Below are positions 17,911 to 26,412 of a stretch of 64,000 nucleotides of DNA, one piece after another. This DNA is from Ruminococcus sp. GTDB taxonomy: Bacteria > Bacillota > Clostridia > Oscillospirales > Ruminococcaceae. Where the stretch lies: assembly GCA_029060755.1 (NCBI GenBank), contig JAIDTI010000023.1, positions 80,765-144,764 on the forward strand, read 5' to 3'. The position numbers were made by a program, and so were the translations under genes. Under the pieces are notes generated by a model, which was not told the origin of the DNA, did not search any database, and saw nothing but the letters and a program-made list of their open reading frames with translations. Every line of letters starts with the position of its first letter. The stretch's first letter is position 1.

Positions 17911-18015
17911 CCGCACGCCGACCGCACGCCCCCTGCACTCCTGAATTTCCCGATTTACAGCCATTGGTACGCCTGTACGCCCTGAAAGCAACTTATATTA
18001 AAAAAGAATTTTTCT
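17908..18015 (+). repeat. iteron-bearing repeat, copy B (internal)
   Basis: 108 bp, same orientation as copy A and without gaps against it. Motifs at 17913, 17924, 17935 (GCACGCC, GCACGCC, GCACTCC), 17967 and 17975 (GTACGCC): steps 11, 11, 32, 8. Bases 17998-18015 also encode the last codons and stop of the helicase gene on the minus strand. Confidence 0.9.
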
Positions 18016-19380
18016 GTAAACTCCTTTGAATCCTCTTACATATTTTCCGTCTGCCATAATATGAGTTGAGTATGTTATATTATACTTTTTTTCGTTCTGC
18101 CTAATCCAGTTTATAAAACCCTCTCTTTTTATGTGTTCAAGTCCGTTGTGCGAACACCATGAACAATATGTATTAAAGAGATTAACGCTTGATATGGAGC
18201 TTTCAGGGGCAAATTCAAGCCAGTCGTCCTCCAGAAACTCAACTATATTGCAGTTGTTTCCGACAGCTTCTTTTCTGTTCTGCAATGTTTTTGCCGAAAG
18301 AGTGAATCTGAAATTGTTGTCTACAAGTCTGCGGAGACCGTCGAACAGCCAATAGAAAATGCGTGTTTTTTCCTGAATAAAGTCATCAGCAATAAACGGA
18401 TTATCAATTCTGCCATGTTTTTTCGGCTTTGTGGACAGGATAATCATACGTCTTGAAAAGCCCTCTGTCTTGTCGTATAATGCACGTGGAGAGCCATTCC
18501 CGAAGCAGAGGAAACGACAGTATATATTTGCCTGAAAACTCTGCTCAAACTTGCGTTCGACTTCTATCGGCGTTTCTGCTGTTACAATCGTCTTGAACAT
18601 ACCTGTTGAACTAAGAGCCTGCAACTGCAAATCGTCATCAATCATCAACAGCTTGTCCACAAGATTACTAACAAAAAATTTGTCTGTCTCAATTCTGTGA
18701 AGACTTGCTGTTACCATAGAACTGCCGAAAATCTCTTTAAGTATGATGCCTAATCTTGACTTGCCCTCACCGCCATTTCCTATGATAAACATTGCAGACT
18801 GACCTTTTGTACACGGCACTAAACAATAGCCTAAATACTCCTGCAAGGTGATTATATCATCATCTTCAAGCAGTTCATGGAGAAAAGCAAGAAACTTTTC
18901 AGGCTCATAGTTTTCGGGACGTTGTGAATAGTACTCAAAATTGAAGCGGTTTACACAAATCATCTTTTCGGGGAAAAACTTGCCGTCATAGCAGAGAATA
19001 CCATTTGCGACATTTATTCTGTCCTCATGAATTTTATCAGTTCTGCCGTTTTCCATAAGTATTTTCATGGCATTGAAAAGAGAATTTACTCTCTCTCTGA
19101 TTCTTGTGCGGTAATAAGGGAAAATCTCATGCGCAATATTCGTCTTTATAACGTCGTCTTCTTGCAATCCGTTCATATCGTAGAATCTGCCGTTGAACTG
19201 TTTTATATTGTACTTGCCGATATACCAGCCGACGAACTGTGGCTCATCAATCATCTTGTCTGTTACAGCCCATGACGGCGGAAGCTGACCTTTGAACATA
19301 TCACGCCTTTTCTGTTCGGGTGTTCTTTCGTCCTTTTTCGGCTGATTCTGATTAGGCTGATTCTGATTATTATATGCCAT
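17998..19380 (-). CDS. phage/plasmid P4-alpha-like SF3 helicase (primase-helicase family, short form)
   Basis: The protein has 460 residues from the ATG at 19380; GGAGG lies eight bases upstream, so the in-frame TTG at 19395 is less likely. It begins with a Gln/Asn-rich tail. The SF3 helicase part has Walker A GNGGEGKSRLG (about residue 205), Walker B KLLMIDDDLQ and a motif C-like CFGNGSP, the pattern of D5/P4 alpha and DUF5906 proteins. P4 alpha proteins have about 770 residues with an N-terminal primase; no primase domain is seen here, so this is either a helicase-only form or truncated. In P4, alpha binds iterons at the origin; the flanking iteron repeats fit such a role. Opposite in strand to the operon. 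Confidence 0.8.
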   Translation of the reverse strand: MAYNNQNQPNQNQPKKDERTPEQKRRDMFKGQLPPSWAVTDKMIDEPQFVGWYIGKYNIKQFNGRFYDMNGLQEDDVIKTNIAHEIFPYYRTRIRERVNSLFNAMKILMENGRTDKIHEDRINVANGILCYDGKFFPEKMICVNRFNFEYYSQRPENYEPEKFLAFLHELLEDDDIITLQEYLGYCLVPCTKGQSAMFIIGNGGEGKSRLGIILKEIFGSSMVTASLHRIETDKFFVSNLVDKLLMIDDDLQLQALSSTGMFKTIVTAETPIEVERKFEQSFQANIYCRFLCFGNGSPRALYDKTEGFSRRMIILSTKPKKHGRIDNPFIADDFIQEKTRIFYWLFDGLRRLVDNNFRFTLSAKTLQNRKEAVGNNCNIVEFLEDDWLEFAPESSISSVNLFNTYCSWCSHNGLEHIKREGFINWIRQNEKKYNITYSTHIMADGKYVRGFKGVYRKILF

Positions 19381-19431
19381 AATAAGCACCTCCAAAAAAT
19401 ATATCTTTCATAAGAGGGCAAAAAAAGCACC

Positions 19432-19464
19432 TTTTTCAATCAAAAAACATTGATTATTGAAAAA
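19432..19464. repeat. inverted repeat upstream of the helicase gene
   Basis: TTTTTCAAT (19432-19440) and ATTGAAAAA (19456-19464), 15 bp apart, about 52 bp before the helicase start. It could be an operator or hairpin; nothing else supports a role. Confidence 0.4.
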
Positions 19465-19492
19465 TGTTCACAAAAAGTTTACAATTACAAAG

Positions 19493-19612
19493 AAAAAATC
19501 TTTCTTATATAAGTTGCTTTCATGGCGTACAGGCGTACCAAAGGCTATAAATCGGGAAATTCAGGAGTACAGAGGGCGTGCGGTCGGCGTGCGGAAAGAC
19601 AAAGGGGCGTAC
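19493..19612 (-). repeat. iteron-bearing repeat, copy C (inverted, right edge of island)
   Basis: Reads as the reverse complement of copy A. Motifs on the plus strand: GGCGTAC at 19524 and 19532, GGAGTAC at 19564, GGCGTGC at 19575 and 19586, GGCGTAC at 19606: steps 8, 32, 11, 11, 20, the mirror of copy A. Like A and unlike B it includes the outer motif and the TTTGTCTTTCC stretch. Confidence 0.88.
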
Positions 19613-19617
19613 AGAAC

Positions 19618-20943
19618 ATGGATTCTTATAATTATGACAGAAATAATCTGCCGATACCGTCGCAGGCAGGATATACGGCTGAAACGTCCGTAAACGGCTA
19701 TACTATGGGAGTTGGTGCGCTTTCGTCGCCATCCGATATATTCCACGCAGGAAGACTGTTCTGGATTGCCGACACGGGCAACGACAGAATTATCGCGGCA
19801 ATCAATGACTTTTCCAAAGCCATGACCCTTGACACATTCACACGCCCCGACGGCACGCAGACTTCACTGAAATCCCCGACTGGTGTATTTGTATCGGGAA
19901 ACATTATCTATATCGCAGACAGTGGTAATTCACGCATCATTATAGCCGATTCTATGGGAAATGTTGTGAATGAGATAACAAAGCCCGATTCCGTGATATA
20001 CGACAGCAACAAAACATTCGTTCCGCAGAAAGTTCTTGCCGACGGAAACGGGAATATCTATGTTGTACTCAATAACATCACATCAGGCACGGCTTTATTT
20101 TCGGCTGATTGTGAGTTTAGGGGCTTTTTCGGTGCGGACAGAGTAAACAGGACTTCCGATGCGCTCCGTGATTACCTTGCGTTTCTGTTCGTCTCCGATT
20201 CAAAGAGGTCAAGACAGACAAGAAGTATTCCGACAGGTATCGCAAATTTCGACATTGACGGAGATTTCATTTTCACGTGCAGTCCGTCGTCAGTGCGCAG
20301 GCTGAATCCGTCGGGTGATGATATATTCGAATCAGAAAATACCGTTTTCGGCGACTACAAGCCATTATACGATACATCAGGCTATAATATTCCGTCAGCA
20401 GATATTGTTGATTTGGACGTTTCAGCAGACGACTATATAAACTGTCTTGACCGCTCAACAGGGCGCATCTTCCAGTATGACAGTGAGGGCAACCTGATTT
20501 TCATAATAGGCGGAGAGGGTAAACAGTCGGGCTTATTTCAGCAGGCTTGTGCAGTTGAATCAGTGGACGGCAGAATATATGTTCTTGATTCCATGAAAAA
20601 CAGCGTGACAGTGTTCGCAGAAACAGAGTTCGGACGCATTGTGCATCAGGCAAACGACCTCTGCAATGACGGATATTATGAGGAATCACTTGAATTATGG
20701 CAGAAAGTACTTGAAATGGACGGCAATTACAATCACGCCTATGAGGGTCTTGCATCAGCCTACCTACAAAAAGGCGAATACGAAAAGTCAATGCACTATG
20801 CGGAATTATCGTACTCACAAGAGATATACAACAAGGCTTATGAGGGATTCCGTCGTGATTTTGTGAAGTCGCACTTCGGACTTATATTCAGTGTGATTAT
20901 ATTATCAGTCGTACTGCTGAAAAAGATGAGGAAAAAGAAATGA
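19618..20943 (+). CDS. NHL-repeat/TPR membrane protein, N-terminally cut by the island
   Basis: From the ATG at 19618 there are 441 residues. NHL-type propeller units are visible (LFWIADTGNDRII, IIYIADSGNSRIIIAD, GRIYVLDSMKNSVTVF), then TPR-like helices (EGLASAYLQKGEYEKSMHYAEL) and a C-terminal membrane segment before a Lys-rich tail. As I recall the family, such proteins start with a signal peptide; here the frame upstream runs into repeat C and encodes only low-complexity Arg/Gly-rich sequence. The original start and signal seem lost, so export may fail. The reading frame is otherwise intact, with an ATGA overlap to the Yip1 gene. Confidence 0.75.
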   Translation: MDSYNYDRNNLPIPSQAGYTAETSVNGYTMGVGALSSPSDIFHAGRLFWIADTGNDRIIAAINDFSKAMTLDTFTRPDGTQTSLKSPTGVFVSGNIIYIADSGNSRIIIADSMGNVVNEITKPDSVIYDSNKTFVPQKVLADGNGNIYVVLNNITSGTALFSADCEFRGFFGADRVNRTSDALRDYLAFLFVSDSKRSRQTRSIPTGIANFDIDGDFIFTCSPSSVRRLNPSGDDIFESENTVFGDYKPLYDTSGYNIPSADIVDLDVSADDYINCLDRSTGRIFQYDSEGNLIFIIGGEGKQSGLFQQACAVESVDGRIYVLDSMKNSVTVFAETEFGRIVHQANDLCNDGYYEESLELWQKVLEMDGNYNHAYEGLASAYLQKGEYEKSMHYAELSYSQEIYNKAYEGFRRDFVKSHFGLIFSVIILSVVLLKKMRKKK

Positions 20944-21560
20944 GTGAGATAAAATGGCTAAAATACGCACTGATTCACATCTCCGACGGATTTGAGGAAC
21001 TGCGTTTCAGGAAAAAAGGTTCAGCGAAAATTGCGGTTGTTATAGTGCTGATGTTCTTTGTTGCGGATATTGTTTCAGACCGCCTTTGCAGTATCAGTTT
21101 TCACATATCGCAGGACGAAACTTTCAGCATCATACCTTACATAACATCAAGCATAGTGCTTTTTCTTGCGTGGGTGACGGGCTGTTCTGCCGTGAGTACG
21201 TTTCTTGACGGTGAGGGAACAGCAAGGAATACAGCGATATACAGTGCATACGCCCTTGTGCCGTATATTGTACAGAAGTTCGTCAACACACTGCTGTCGC
21301 ATATTGTGGTATCGGACGAACTCATATTTCTGCAAATAATCCAGACCGCAGGCACGCTATGGACAGCAATACTTCTTTTCTGCGCAGTGAAAGCAGTCCA
21401 CCGTTATACTTTTATACGCACTGTAATATCTGTTGTGATGACAATAGCTTTCATACTGATAATGCTATTCCTGCTCATACTGTTCATGTCGCTGATTCAG
21501 CAGATGTGGCTCTTTGTATCGGCAGTAGGCACGGAAATCCTCTATAGAATAAGGGGTTGA
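20940..21560 (+). CDS. Yip1-family integral membrane protein
   Basis: This 206-residue protein has five or six hydrophobic helices after a charged N-terminus, with the Yip1-like ILFLAWVTGCSAVSTFLDGEGTARNT segment (shown by its core SAVSTFLDGEGTARNT) and the later YALVPYI. Overlaps the NHL gene by four bases. Its function in these transporter clusters is not known to me; physical coupling suggests that it works in the membrane with the permeases or the NHL protein. Confidence 0.7.
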   Translation: MSEIKWLKYALIHISDGFEELRFRKKGSAKIAVVIVLMFFVADIVSDRLCSISFHISQDETFSIIPYITSSIVLFLAWVTGCSAVSTFLDGEGTARNTAIYSAYALVPYIVQKFVNTLLSHIVVSDELIFLQIIQTAGTLWTAILLFCAVKAVHRYTFIRTVISVVMTIAFILIMLFLLILFMSLIQQMWLFVSAVGTEILYRIRG

Positions 21561-21579
21561 AAAAATTTTTTAAAAAGTA

Positions 21580-21608
21580 TTGCAATTTGTATTTCATTAT
21601 GATATAAT
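21580..21608 (+). promoter_or_regulatory. promoter of brnTA
   Basis: TTGCAA (21580-21585), 17 bp, TATAAT (21603-21608), directly before the toxin gene. BrnA usually represses its own promoter; I could not define the operator. Confidence 0.7.
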
Positions 21609-21629
21609 AAAATAAAGGGAAGTGATAAA

Positions 21630-21911
21630 GTGCTTTTTGAGTGGGACGATAATAAAGAAAAGATTAATATCAAAAAACATAAGATAAGTTTTAAAATAGC
21701 AAGGCGTGTCTTTGATGATGACAACCGACTTGAAATATTTGATGACGAACATTCAGAGTATGAAGACCGATATATAACAATAGGTTTGATAAATGATATT
21801 CCAATGATTGTAATGGTTTCATACACTGAAAGAGGCGAAAGAGTAAGAATTATTTCAGCACGTAAAGCAACACCTCAAGAAAGGAGACAATATTATGAGA
21901 GTTTATTATGA
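21630..21911 (+). CDS. brnT: BrnT family ribonuclease toxin
   Basis: This 93-residue toxin starts at a GTG (21630). The pattern FEWDDNKEKINIKKHKISF at the N-terminus and RVRIISARKATPQERRQYYE at the end is diagnostic for BrnT, a RelE-fold ribonuclease of type II toxin-antitoxin systems. Toxin comes first and overlaps the antitoxin start by 17 bases, the usual brnTA order. It has its own promoter inside the sugar transport cluster. Confidence 0.9.
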   Translation: MLFEWDDNKEKINIKKHKISFKIARRVFDDDNRLEIFDDEHSEYEDRYITIGLINDIPMIVMVSYTERGERVRIISARKATPQERRQYYESLL

Positions 21912-22209
21912 TGATGATTTCAGCAAACCTTTGACAGAAGAAGAAATTGAAATGCTCAATGCACTTGCTGATATGCCAGCTGAACCTGACGAGGACTGCC
22001 CCGAACTTACGGACGAACAGCTTGCAAAACTCGCTGAACAGGCAAGAATCAGAAGACAGCAGAGAGGTACAAAGCAGACTGTTGCTATAAGATTATCACC
22101 GCAGGCTTTAACAAAAGCTAAATCATTAGGTAAAGGCTACACTACTATATTAAGTCGTATTTTAGAAGAAACACTTGCAAACAATGAACTTATCAAACAA
22201 TATCTGTAA
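21895..22209 (+). CDS. brnA: BrnA family antitoxin
   Basis: This 104-residue antitoxin has an acidic N-terminal part and a C-terminal RHH-type domain (KQTVAIRLSPQALTKAKSLG then YTTILSRILEETL), as expected of BrnA, which neutralises BrnT and binds the operon promoter. The last 26 bases overlap the start of the DUF5696 gene in another frame. Confidence 0.88.
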   Translation: MRVYYDDDFSKPLTEEEIEMLNALADMPAEPDEDCPELTDEQLAKLAEQARIRRQQRGTKQTVAIRLSPQALTKAKSLGKGYTTILSRILEETLANNELIKQYL

Positions 22210-24391
22210 TAAAAAAAAAATTAAAACTGTAAAAAAACGGAAATATCCTGCATTATGTGGGATATTCTTGTTTTTCGTCTGTTTTTCGGGGAATATTGAT
22301 GCTTACGAATATGCGGTGGAAACTGTTGAAATCAGTGTGGAAACTGTTGAAAGTGTGGGAGAGACGTTCACAAAATGCGCTGAAAATGACGGTTATATCA
22401 TGCTTGCCGACTATAATTCGGGTATCATTGCGCTTGAAAACAAGTCAACGGGCTATACGTGGTATTCGTCCCCTCCCGACGCAAAAAACGACAGCACGGC
22501 ATCTGCACTTATACAAGACGAACTGCTTTCGTCAAATACTCTCCGCTATGGTACTCCGAAAAAACGCACCGACAGTCTTGCACGCTCAAATACAAGTGAC
22601 TGCAATTTTACAGTAAGTGCAATTGATGACGGCGTACGCATAACATACAACTACAGCGCAGGATTTCATTTCCCTGTTGACTATGTTCTTATGGGCGATT
22701 ATCTCCGTGCAAGCCTGAAAGTGTCTGAAATTGCGGAGACAAACCCCGATAACACCGCAACAGAAGTTACAGTTATGGGCAGTTTCGGCGCATCATCAGG
22801 TGAGGACGGTTATTTTGTGATTCCCGACGGTTCGGGGGCATTAGTCCGATTCAACAGTAATACAACGTCCGACACCAACGCATATTCACGCACAATTTAC
22901 GGCAGTGACGTTTCAGCAGTACCCGACTACAACACCGCATCATCTCAACAGATTTACTTGTCAGCGTTCGGCATTGTGAGAGAAGATAATGCAATGCTTG
23001 TTGTTGCATCAAAGGGCGATTCAAATGCGTACATCAACGCAAAAATCGCAGGACAGTCCAACAGCAGTTACAACTTATGCAACTTCACTTTCGTCCTGCG
23101 CAACAAAGATACTTTCTATATGTCGGGCAGTTCAACAGATAAGTTTACGGTATTTGAATCGGGTGATATTTGTGCAGACGATATTGAACTGCGCTACTAT
23201 CCCATTTCAAAAAAAGATGCAGACTATATTGACATTGCAGAAAAATACAGAGAGTATATTAATATTACGCCGAAAAAAAACAGTCCTGCATTGTATGTCA
23301 ACTTGTACGGCGGAGCAGAGAAAAAAAAGAGTGTATCTGGTATACCCATAACCATGAAACAGTCCGCAACAAGCTATAGTCAGGCAGTTGAAATACTGTC
23401 GGAACTGAAAATCAAGGGGGCGGACAATATAGTTGCATCATACGTGAACTGGACGGACTACAGCATGGAAAACAAGATTGACACAACCGCAGAGCCGTCA
23501 TATACTTTAGGTTATAGGCGTGATTTCAGTAAGCTGAAAGAGTTCGCCGACGAAAATAACATCTCCCTTTATCCCGCAGTTCACAACCGTGACTTCATTT
23601 CAGGCAACGGCTATAATCTGTTTCATGCGTGCATACGTGCATCAGGCGCATACTCACGCATAGTAAGCTACGACAGGGCATACGGCATACCCGACGGACG
23701 ACTGAAAAACAAATCCCTTATTTCACCGAAGTATTTCAGCAAAATCTACTCCGAAACAGCCATAAACTACAGTTCAAGACAGATTTCAGGCATATTTCCG
23801 CAGTATCTCACGTCATCACTATACGGCGACTACAGCAAAAACAAAATATCACGCTTTCAGGCAATGCAGTACACGACAGATACACTTGAATCGCTCTCCG
23901 AAAGTCTTGATATTCTTGCGGATTGTGCAAACGCTTATGCCCTGCCGTATGTAAGTCATATAACTGATATGCCGTTGAGTTCAGGGCAGTACGATATATT
24001 CAGTGAGGACGTTCCGTTCATGCAGATTGTACTGCACGGAGTTATCCCATATTCGACAGTTATAAACAGTTCGCCGAATCCGACCGAAACACTCCTGAAA
24101 GCTGTTGCTGTAGGCAGTATGCCGTGCTATGATATTATCGCAGAGGAAACGGATGTTCTTAGAAACACCGAACTTGATGTGTACTACTATGCACGCTCCT
24201 ATGGTACGGCTGAAAAATATGCACTGATTAAGCCGATTTTTGAGGATATATCACAAAGCACCATAACAGGCTACGAATCAGACGGCAGTACAATAACAAC
24301 AACATATTCCAACGGCACTATTATAGTGACAGACCTGAATAAACAGACTGTAAACTTCAACGGCACGGAAATATACATGGGTGAGGAGTGA
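22184..24391 (+). CDS. DUF5696 protein, secreted or membrane-anchored
   Basis: This 735-residue protein begins at the ATG at 22184, inside the end of brnA; no ATG exists between the brnA stop and the signal peptide. The signal segment is about residues 25-42 (YPALCGIFLFFVCFSGNIDA). The rest is a large beta-rich then TIM-barrel-like protein, with YTWYSSPPDAKND and FVIPDGSGALVRFN near the N-terminus. I recognise the family as DUF5696 from its place between such permeases and binding proteins. A glycoside-binding or hydrolase role is possible but I cannot name catalytic residues. Confidence 0.7.
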   Translation: MNLSNNICNKKKIKTVKKRKYPALCGIFLFFVCFSGNIDAYEYAVETVEISVETVESVGETFTKCAENDGYIMLADYNSGIIALENKSTGYTWYSSPPDAKNDSTASALIQDELLSSNTLRYGTPKKRTDSLARSNTSDCNFTVSAIDDGVRITYNYSAGFHFPVDYVLMGDYLRASLKVSEIAETNPDNTATEVTVMGSFGASSGEDGYFVIPDGSGALVRFNSNTTSDTNAYSRTIYGSDVSAVPDYNTASSQQIYLSAFGIVREDNAMLVVASKGDSNAYINAKIAGQSNSSYNLCNFTFVLRNKDTFYMSGSSTDKFTVFESGDICADDIELRYYPISKKDADYIDIAEKYREYINITPKKNSPALYVNLYGGAEKKKSVSGIPITMKQSATSYSQAVEILSELKIKGADNIVASYVNWTDYSMENKIDTTAEPSYTLGYRRDFSKLKEFADENNISLYPAVHNRDFISGNGYNLFHACIRASGAYSRIVSYDRAYGIPDGRLKNKSLISPKYFSKIYSETAINYSSRQISGIFPQYLTSSLYGDYSKNKISRFQAMQYTTDTLESLSESLDILADCANAYALPYVSHITDMPLSSGQYDIFSEDVPFMQIVLHGVIPYSTVINSSPNPTETLLKAVAVGSMPCYDIIAEETDVLRNTELDVYYYARSYGTAEKYALIKPIFEDISQSTITGYESDGSTITTTYSNGTIIVTDLNKQTVNFNGTEIYMGEE

Positions 24392-24395
24392 GAAC

Positions 24396-25295
24396 TTGAA
24401 AAAAATATCATACCGAAAAAAAAAGGAGCTGTACGGCTACAGCTTTATAAGTATATGGTTTGTGGGAGCAGTAATATTTTTCCTGATACCGCTTGTGAAG
24501 TCGTTTTTGTGGTCGTTCAATGATGTGACTATTGAAACGGGCGGAGCAGATACGTCATGGGTCGGACTGAAAAACTACGTCTACTCAATAAATACGGACG
24601 AAAAATATACTCTGCTCCTGAAAGATACTCTGCTTGAAACACTCTGGAAAACTCCGCTTATACTTGTATTCTCCATGTTCACCGCCGTTATACTGAATCA
24701 GAAATTCAGGGGTCGGACTGTTGCAAGGGCAATATTTTTTCTGCCTGTTATAATTGCGACTGGTGCAGTTTATGAGATTATCAGCGGAGATTTAGGCAGA
24801 AGTGGAAATATCAGTGCAGGACAGTTTTCAACACTCTTTTCAACAAATTCAACAGGCAGGCTTTTGCAGTTTTTAGGCATCTACGGTATAAGCGACAAGT
24901 TTAATGAGATGATTTCCGCAATAACTGACAATATTTTTAGTATAGTATGGTCGGGAGGTATACAGACACTGATTTTTTTAGGTGCATTGCAGAATATTCC
25001 GAAATCGGCAAGGGAATCGGCATTGCTGGAGGGTGCAACAGGCTGGACTTTCTTCTGGAAAATCACATTGCCATATATAAGTCCGTTCATACTTGCAAAC
25101 CTGATTTTCACGGTTACAGACTCTTTCACAAGTCCGCTGAATAAGGTTATGCGGAGGATTTATTCAATGCGTGATGAGTTCCGTTTCGGTGAAGCATCTG
25201 CTATGGCGTGGATTTACTTCGGCATTATTCTTGCATCAATCGGCATTATAACATCACTATTCAGAAAATTCACTGATGAGGAGCAAGGCAAATGA
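24396..25295 (+). CDS. sugar ABC transporter permease (MalF/UgpA type), second pair
   Basis: Permease of about 299 residues with six helices and EAA loop (SARESALLEGATGWTFFWKI). Start chosen at the TTG at 24396, with AGGAG seven bases upstream; the GTG at 24381 lies before that site. Follows the DUF5696 gene directly. Confidence 0.88.
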   Translation: MKKISYRKKKELYGYSFISIWFVGAVIFFLIPLVKSFLWSFNDVTIETGGADTSWVGLKNYVYSINTDEKYTLLLKDTLLETLWKTPLILVFSMFTAVILNQKFRGRTVARAIFFLPVIIATGAVYEIISGDLGRSGNISAGQFSTLFSTNSTGRLLQFLGIYGISDKFNEMISAITDNIFSIVWSGGIQTLIFLGALQNIPKSARESALLEGATGWTFFWKITLPYISPFILANLIFTVTDSFTSPLNKVMRRIYSMRDEFRFGEASAMAWIYFGIILASIGIITSLFRKFTDEEQGK

Positions 25296-26182
25296 ATAAA
25301 GTATGGGCTTTTTTCAGGTTTATCATAGTAACGGGACTTAGCTTTGTAATACTCTATCCGCTGATATATATGGTAAGCTGTTCATTCCGTGACAGAATTG
25401 ACATGACCGACCCGACTGTTATGTGGATTCCACGTCACCTGACTATTGCAGTCATAAAAGAAACAATCGAAGTAATGGACTTATGGAACACGCTGAAAAA
25501 TACGCTTATAATCAATATCGGCTGTTCAGTTGTGCAGGTGTTTTCGTGCGCCCTGACTGGTTACGGCTTTGCAAGATTCGATTTCAGGGGTAAAAGAGTA
25601 CTTTTCGGCATTGTCATAATGATGATACTTGTCCCGATACAGATAATATCCATGCCACTCTATTCGCTGTTCAGAAATTTCGGTATCGGCAGTTTTTCTG
25701 TCAACCTGATTAACAGTGCGCTGACCATGTATCTCCCTGCAATGACCGCCAACGGCATACGCTCCGGACTGATGATACTGATATTCCGTCAGGCTTTCAG
25801 GGGTATACCTAAAGAACTTGAAGACGCATCTTATATTGACGGCTGTAGTCCTCTGCGAACATTCGTTCAGATTATCATACCTAATGCTTCATCTGCTTTC
25901 CTGACGGTATTTCTGTTTTCAGTCGTATTTTACTGGAACGACTATTATGTCAGCTCCACTTTTTTCACCAACTCCGAAACATTAGGACTGATGCTGAAAA
26001 ATATCGACAGTGAACTGAAAATGCGCCTGTTCAATACGGTTGCAGTTGACGCTGACCCCCGTGAACAGATTGTGTGGAAAGAGGCAGGCTGTCTGCTCTC
26101 AATCACTCCCCTGCTGATTATGTACATCTTCCTACAGAAATACTTCACTGAAGGCATAGAACATTCAGGCATTGTCGGGTAA
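25292..26182 (+). CDS. sugar ABC transporter permease (MalG/UgpE type), second pair
   Basis: Permease of 296 residues and six helices, EAA loop ELEDASYIDGCSPLRTFVQI. ATGA overlap with the previous gene. The second permease pair has no binding protein of its own in the window, so it may share the giant binding protein at 12250 or use the DUF5696 protein. Last gene of the cluster. Confidence 0.9.
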   Translation: MNKVWAFFRFIIVTGLSFVILYPLIYMVSCSFRDRIDMTDPTVMWIPRHLTIAVIKETIEVMDLWNTLKNTLIINIGCSVVQVFSCALTGYGFARFDFRGKRVLFGIVIMMILVPIQIISMPLYSLFRNFGIGSFSVNLINSALTMYLPAMTANGIRSGLMILIFRQAFRGIPKELEDASYIDGCSPLRTFVQIIIPNASSAFLTVFLFSVVFYWNDYYVSSTFFTNSETLGLMLKNIDSELKMRLFNTVAVDADPREQIVWKEAGCLLSITPLLIMYIFLQKYFTEGIEHSGIVG

Positions 26183-26311
26183 GCTGTCATCAAAACGGCT
26201 TTCCATTATCTGAATATAGTCATTAGTAAAGCCGTTAATACCTTCCATAAAAATTTCCCATGCCTTTTCTTCTGCAAGTTGTACTTCCTGAATAAATTTC
26301 ACCGTCAACAT
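26165..26311 (-). CDS. small unknown protein (48 residues)
   Basis: The ATG at 26311 has a perfect AGGAGGTG six bases upstream. The product, MLTVKFIQEVQLAEEKAWEI followed by FMEGINGFTNDYIQIMESRF and an acidic tail, is amphipathic. It overlaps the end of the last permease gene by 18 bases, convergent. No family recognised; the strong ribosome site is the main support. Confidence 0.5.
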   Translation of the reverse strand: MLTVKFIQEVQLAEEKAWEIFMEGINGFTNDYIQIMESRFDDSLPDNA

Positions 26312-26349
26312 AAACAACACCTCCTGCTTATCAAGGTATTTCTAAAAAT

Positions 26350-26396
26350 TTTCGTTCAAGTGAAAGCTCCCCGATTTTTTATGTCAGGGAGCTTTC
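26350..26396 (-). terminator. terminator after the cytidylate-kinase-like gene
   Basis: Stem GAAAGCTCCC (26362-26371) with GGGAGCTTTC (26387-26396). The T-rich stretch on the minus-strand downstream side (26344-26352) fits termination of the gene at 26413. Confidence 0.65.
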
Positions 26397-26412
26397 CAAT
26401 AGAGAAGTATAA

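Larger units (their letters stand above)
16663..19612. mobile_element. inserted island with three iteron repeats, Rpn nuclease and phage-type helicase
   Basis: About 2.95 kb separates the second permease from the NHL gene. It is bounded by copy A (16666-16787) and the inverted copy C (19493-19612), with copy B (17908-18015) inside. Contents: Rpn nuclease with an internal small ORF, a stand-alone copy of that small ORF, a terminator and a minus-strand helicase gene. The NHL gene beyond copy C lacks its signal peptide, which supports insertion into the cluster. No integrase or typical DDE transposase is present and I could not see a target-site duplication, so the way it moves is unknown. Confidence 0.65.

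Noticed and set aside
17998-19380. Complete phage or integrative element
   Set aside because: There is no integrase, capsid, terminase or relaxase. Only one helicase gene and the Rpn unit lie between the repeats.
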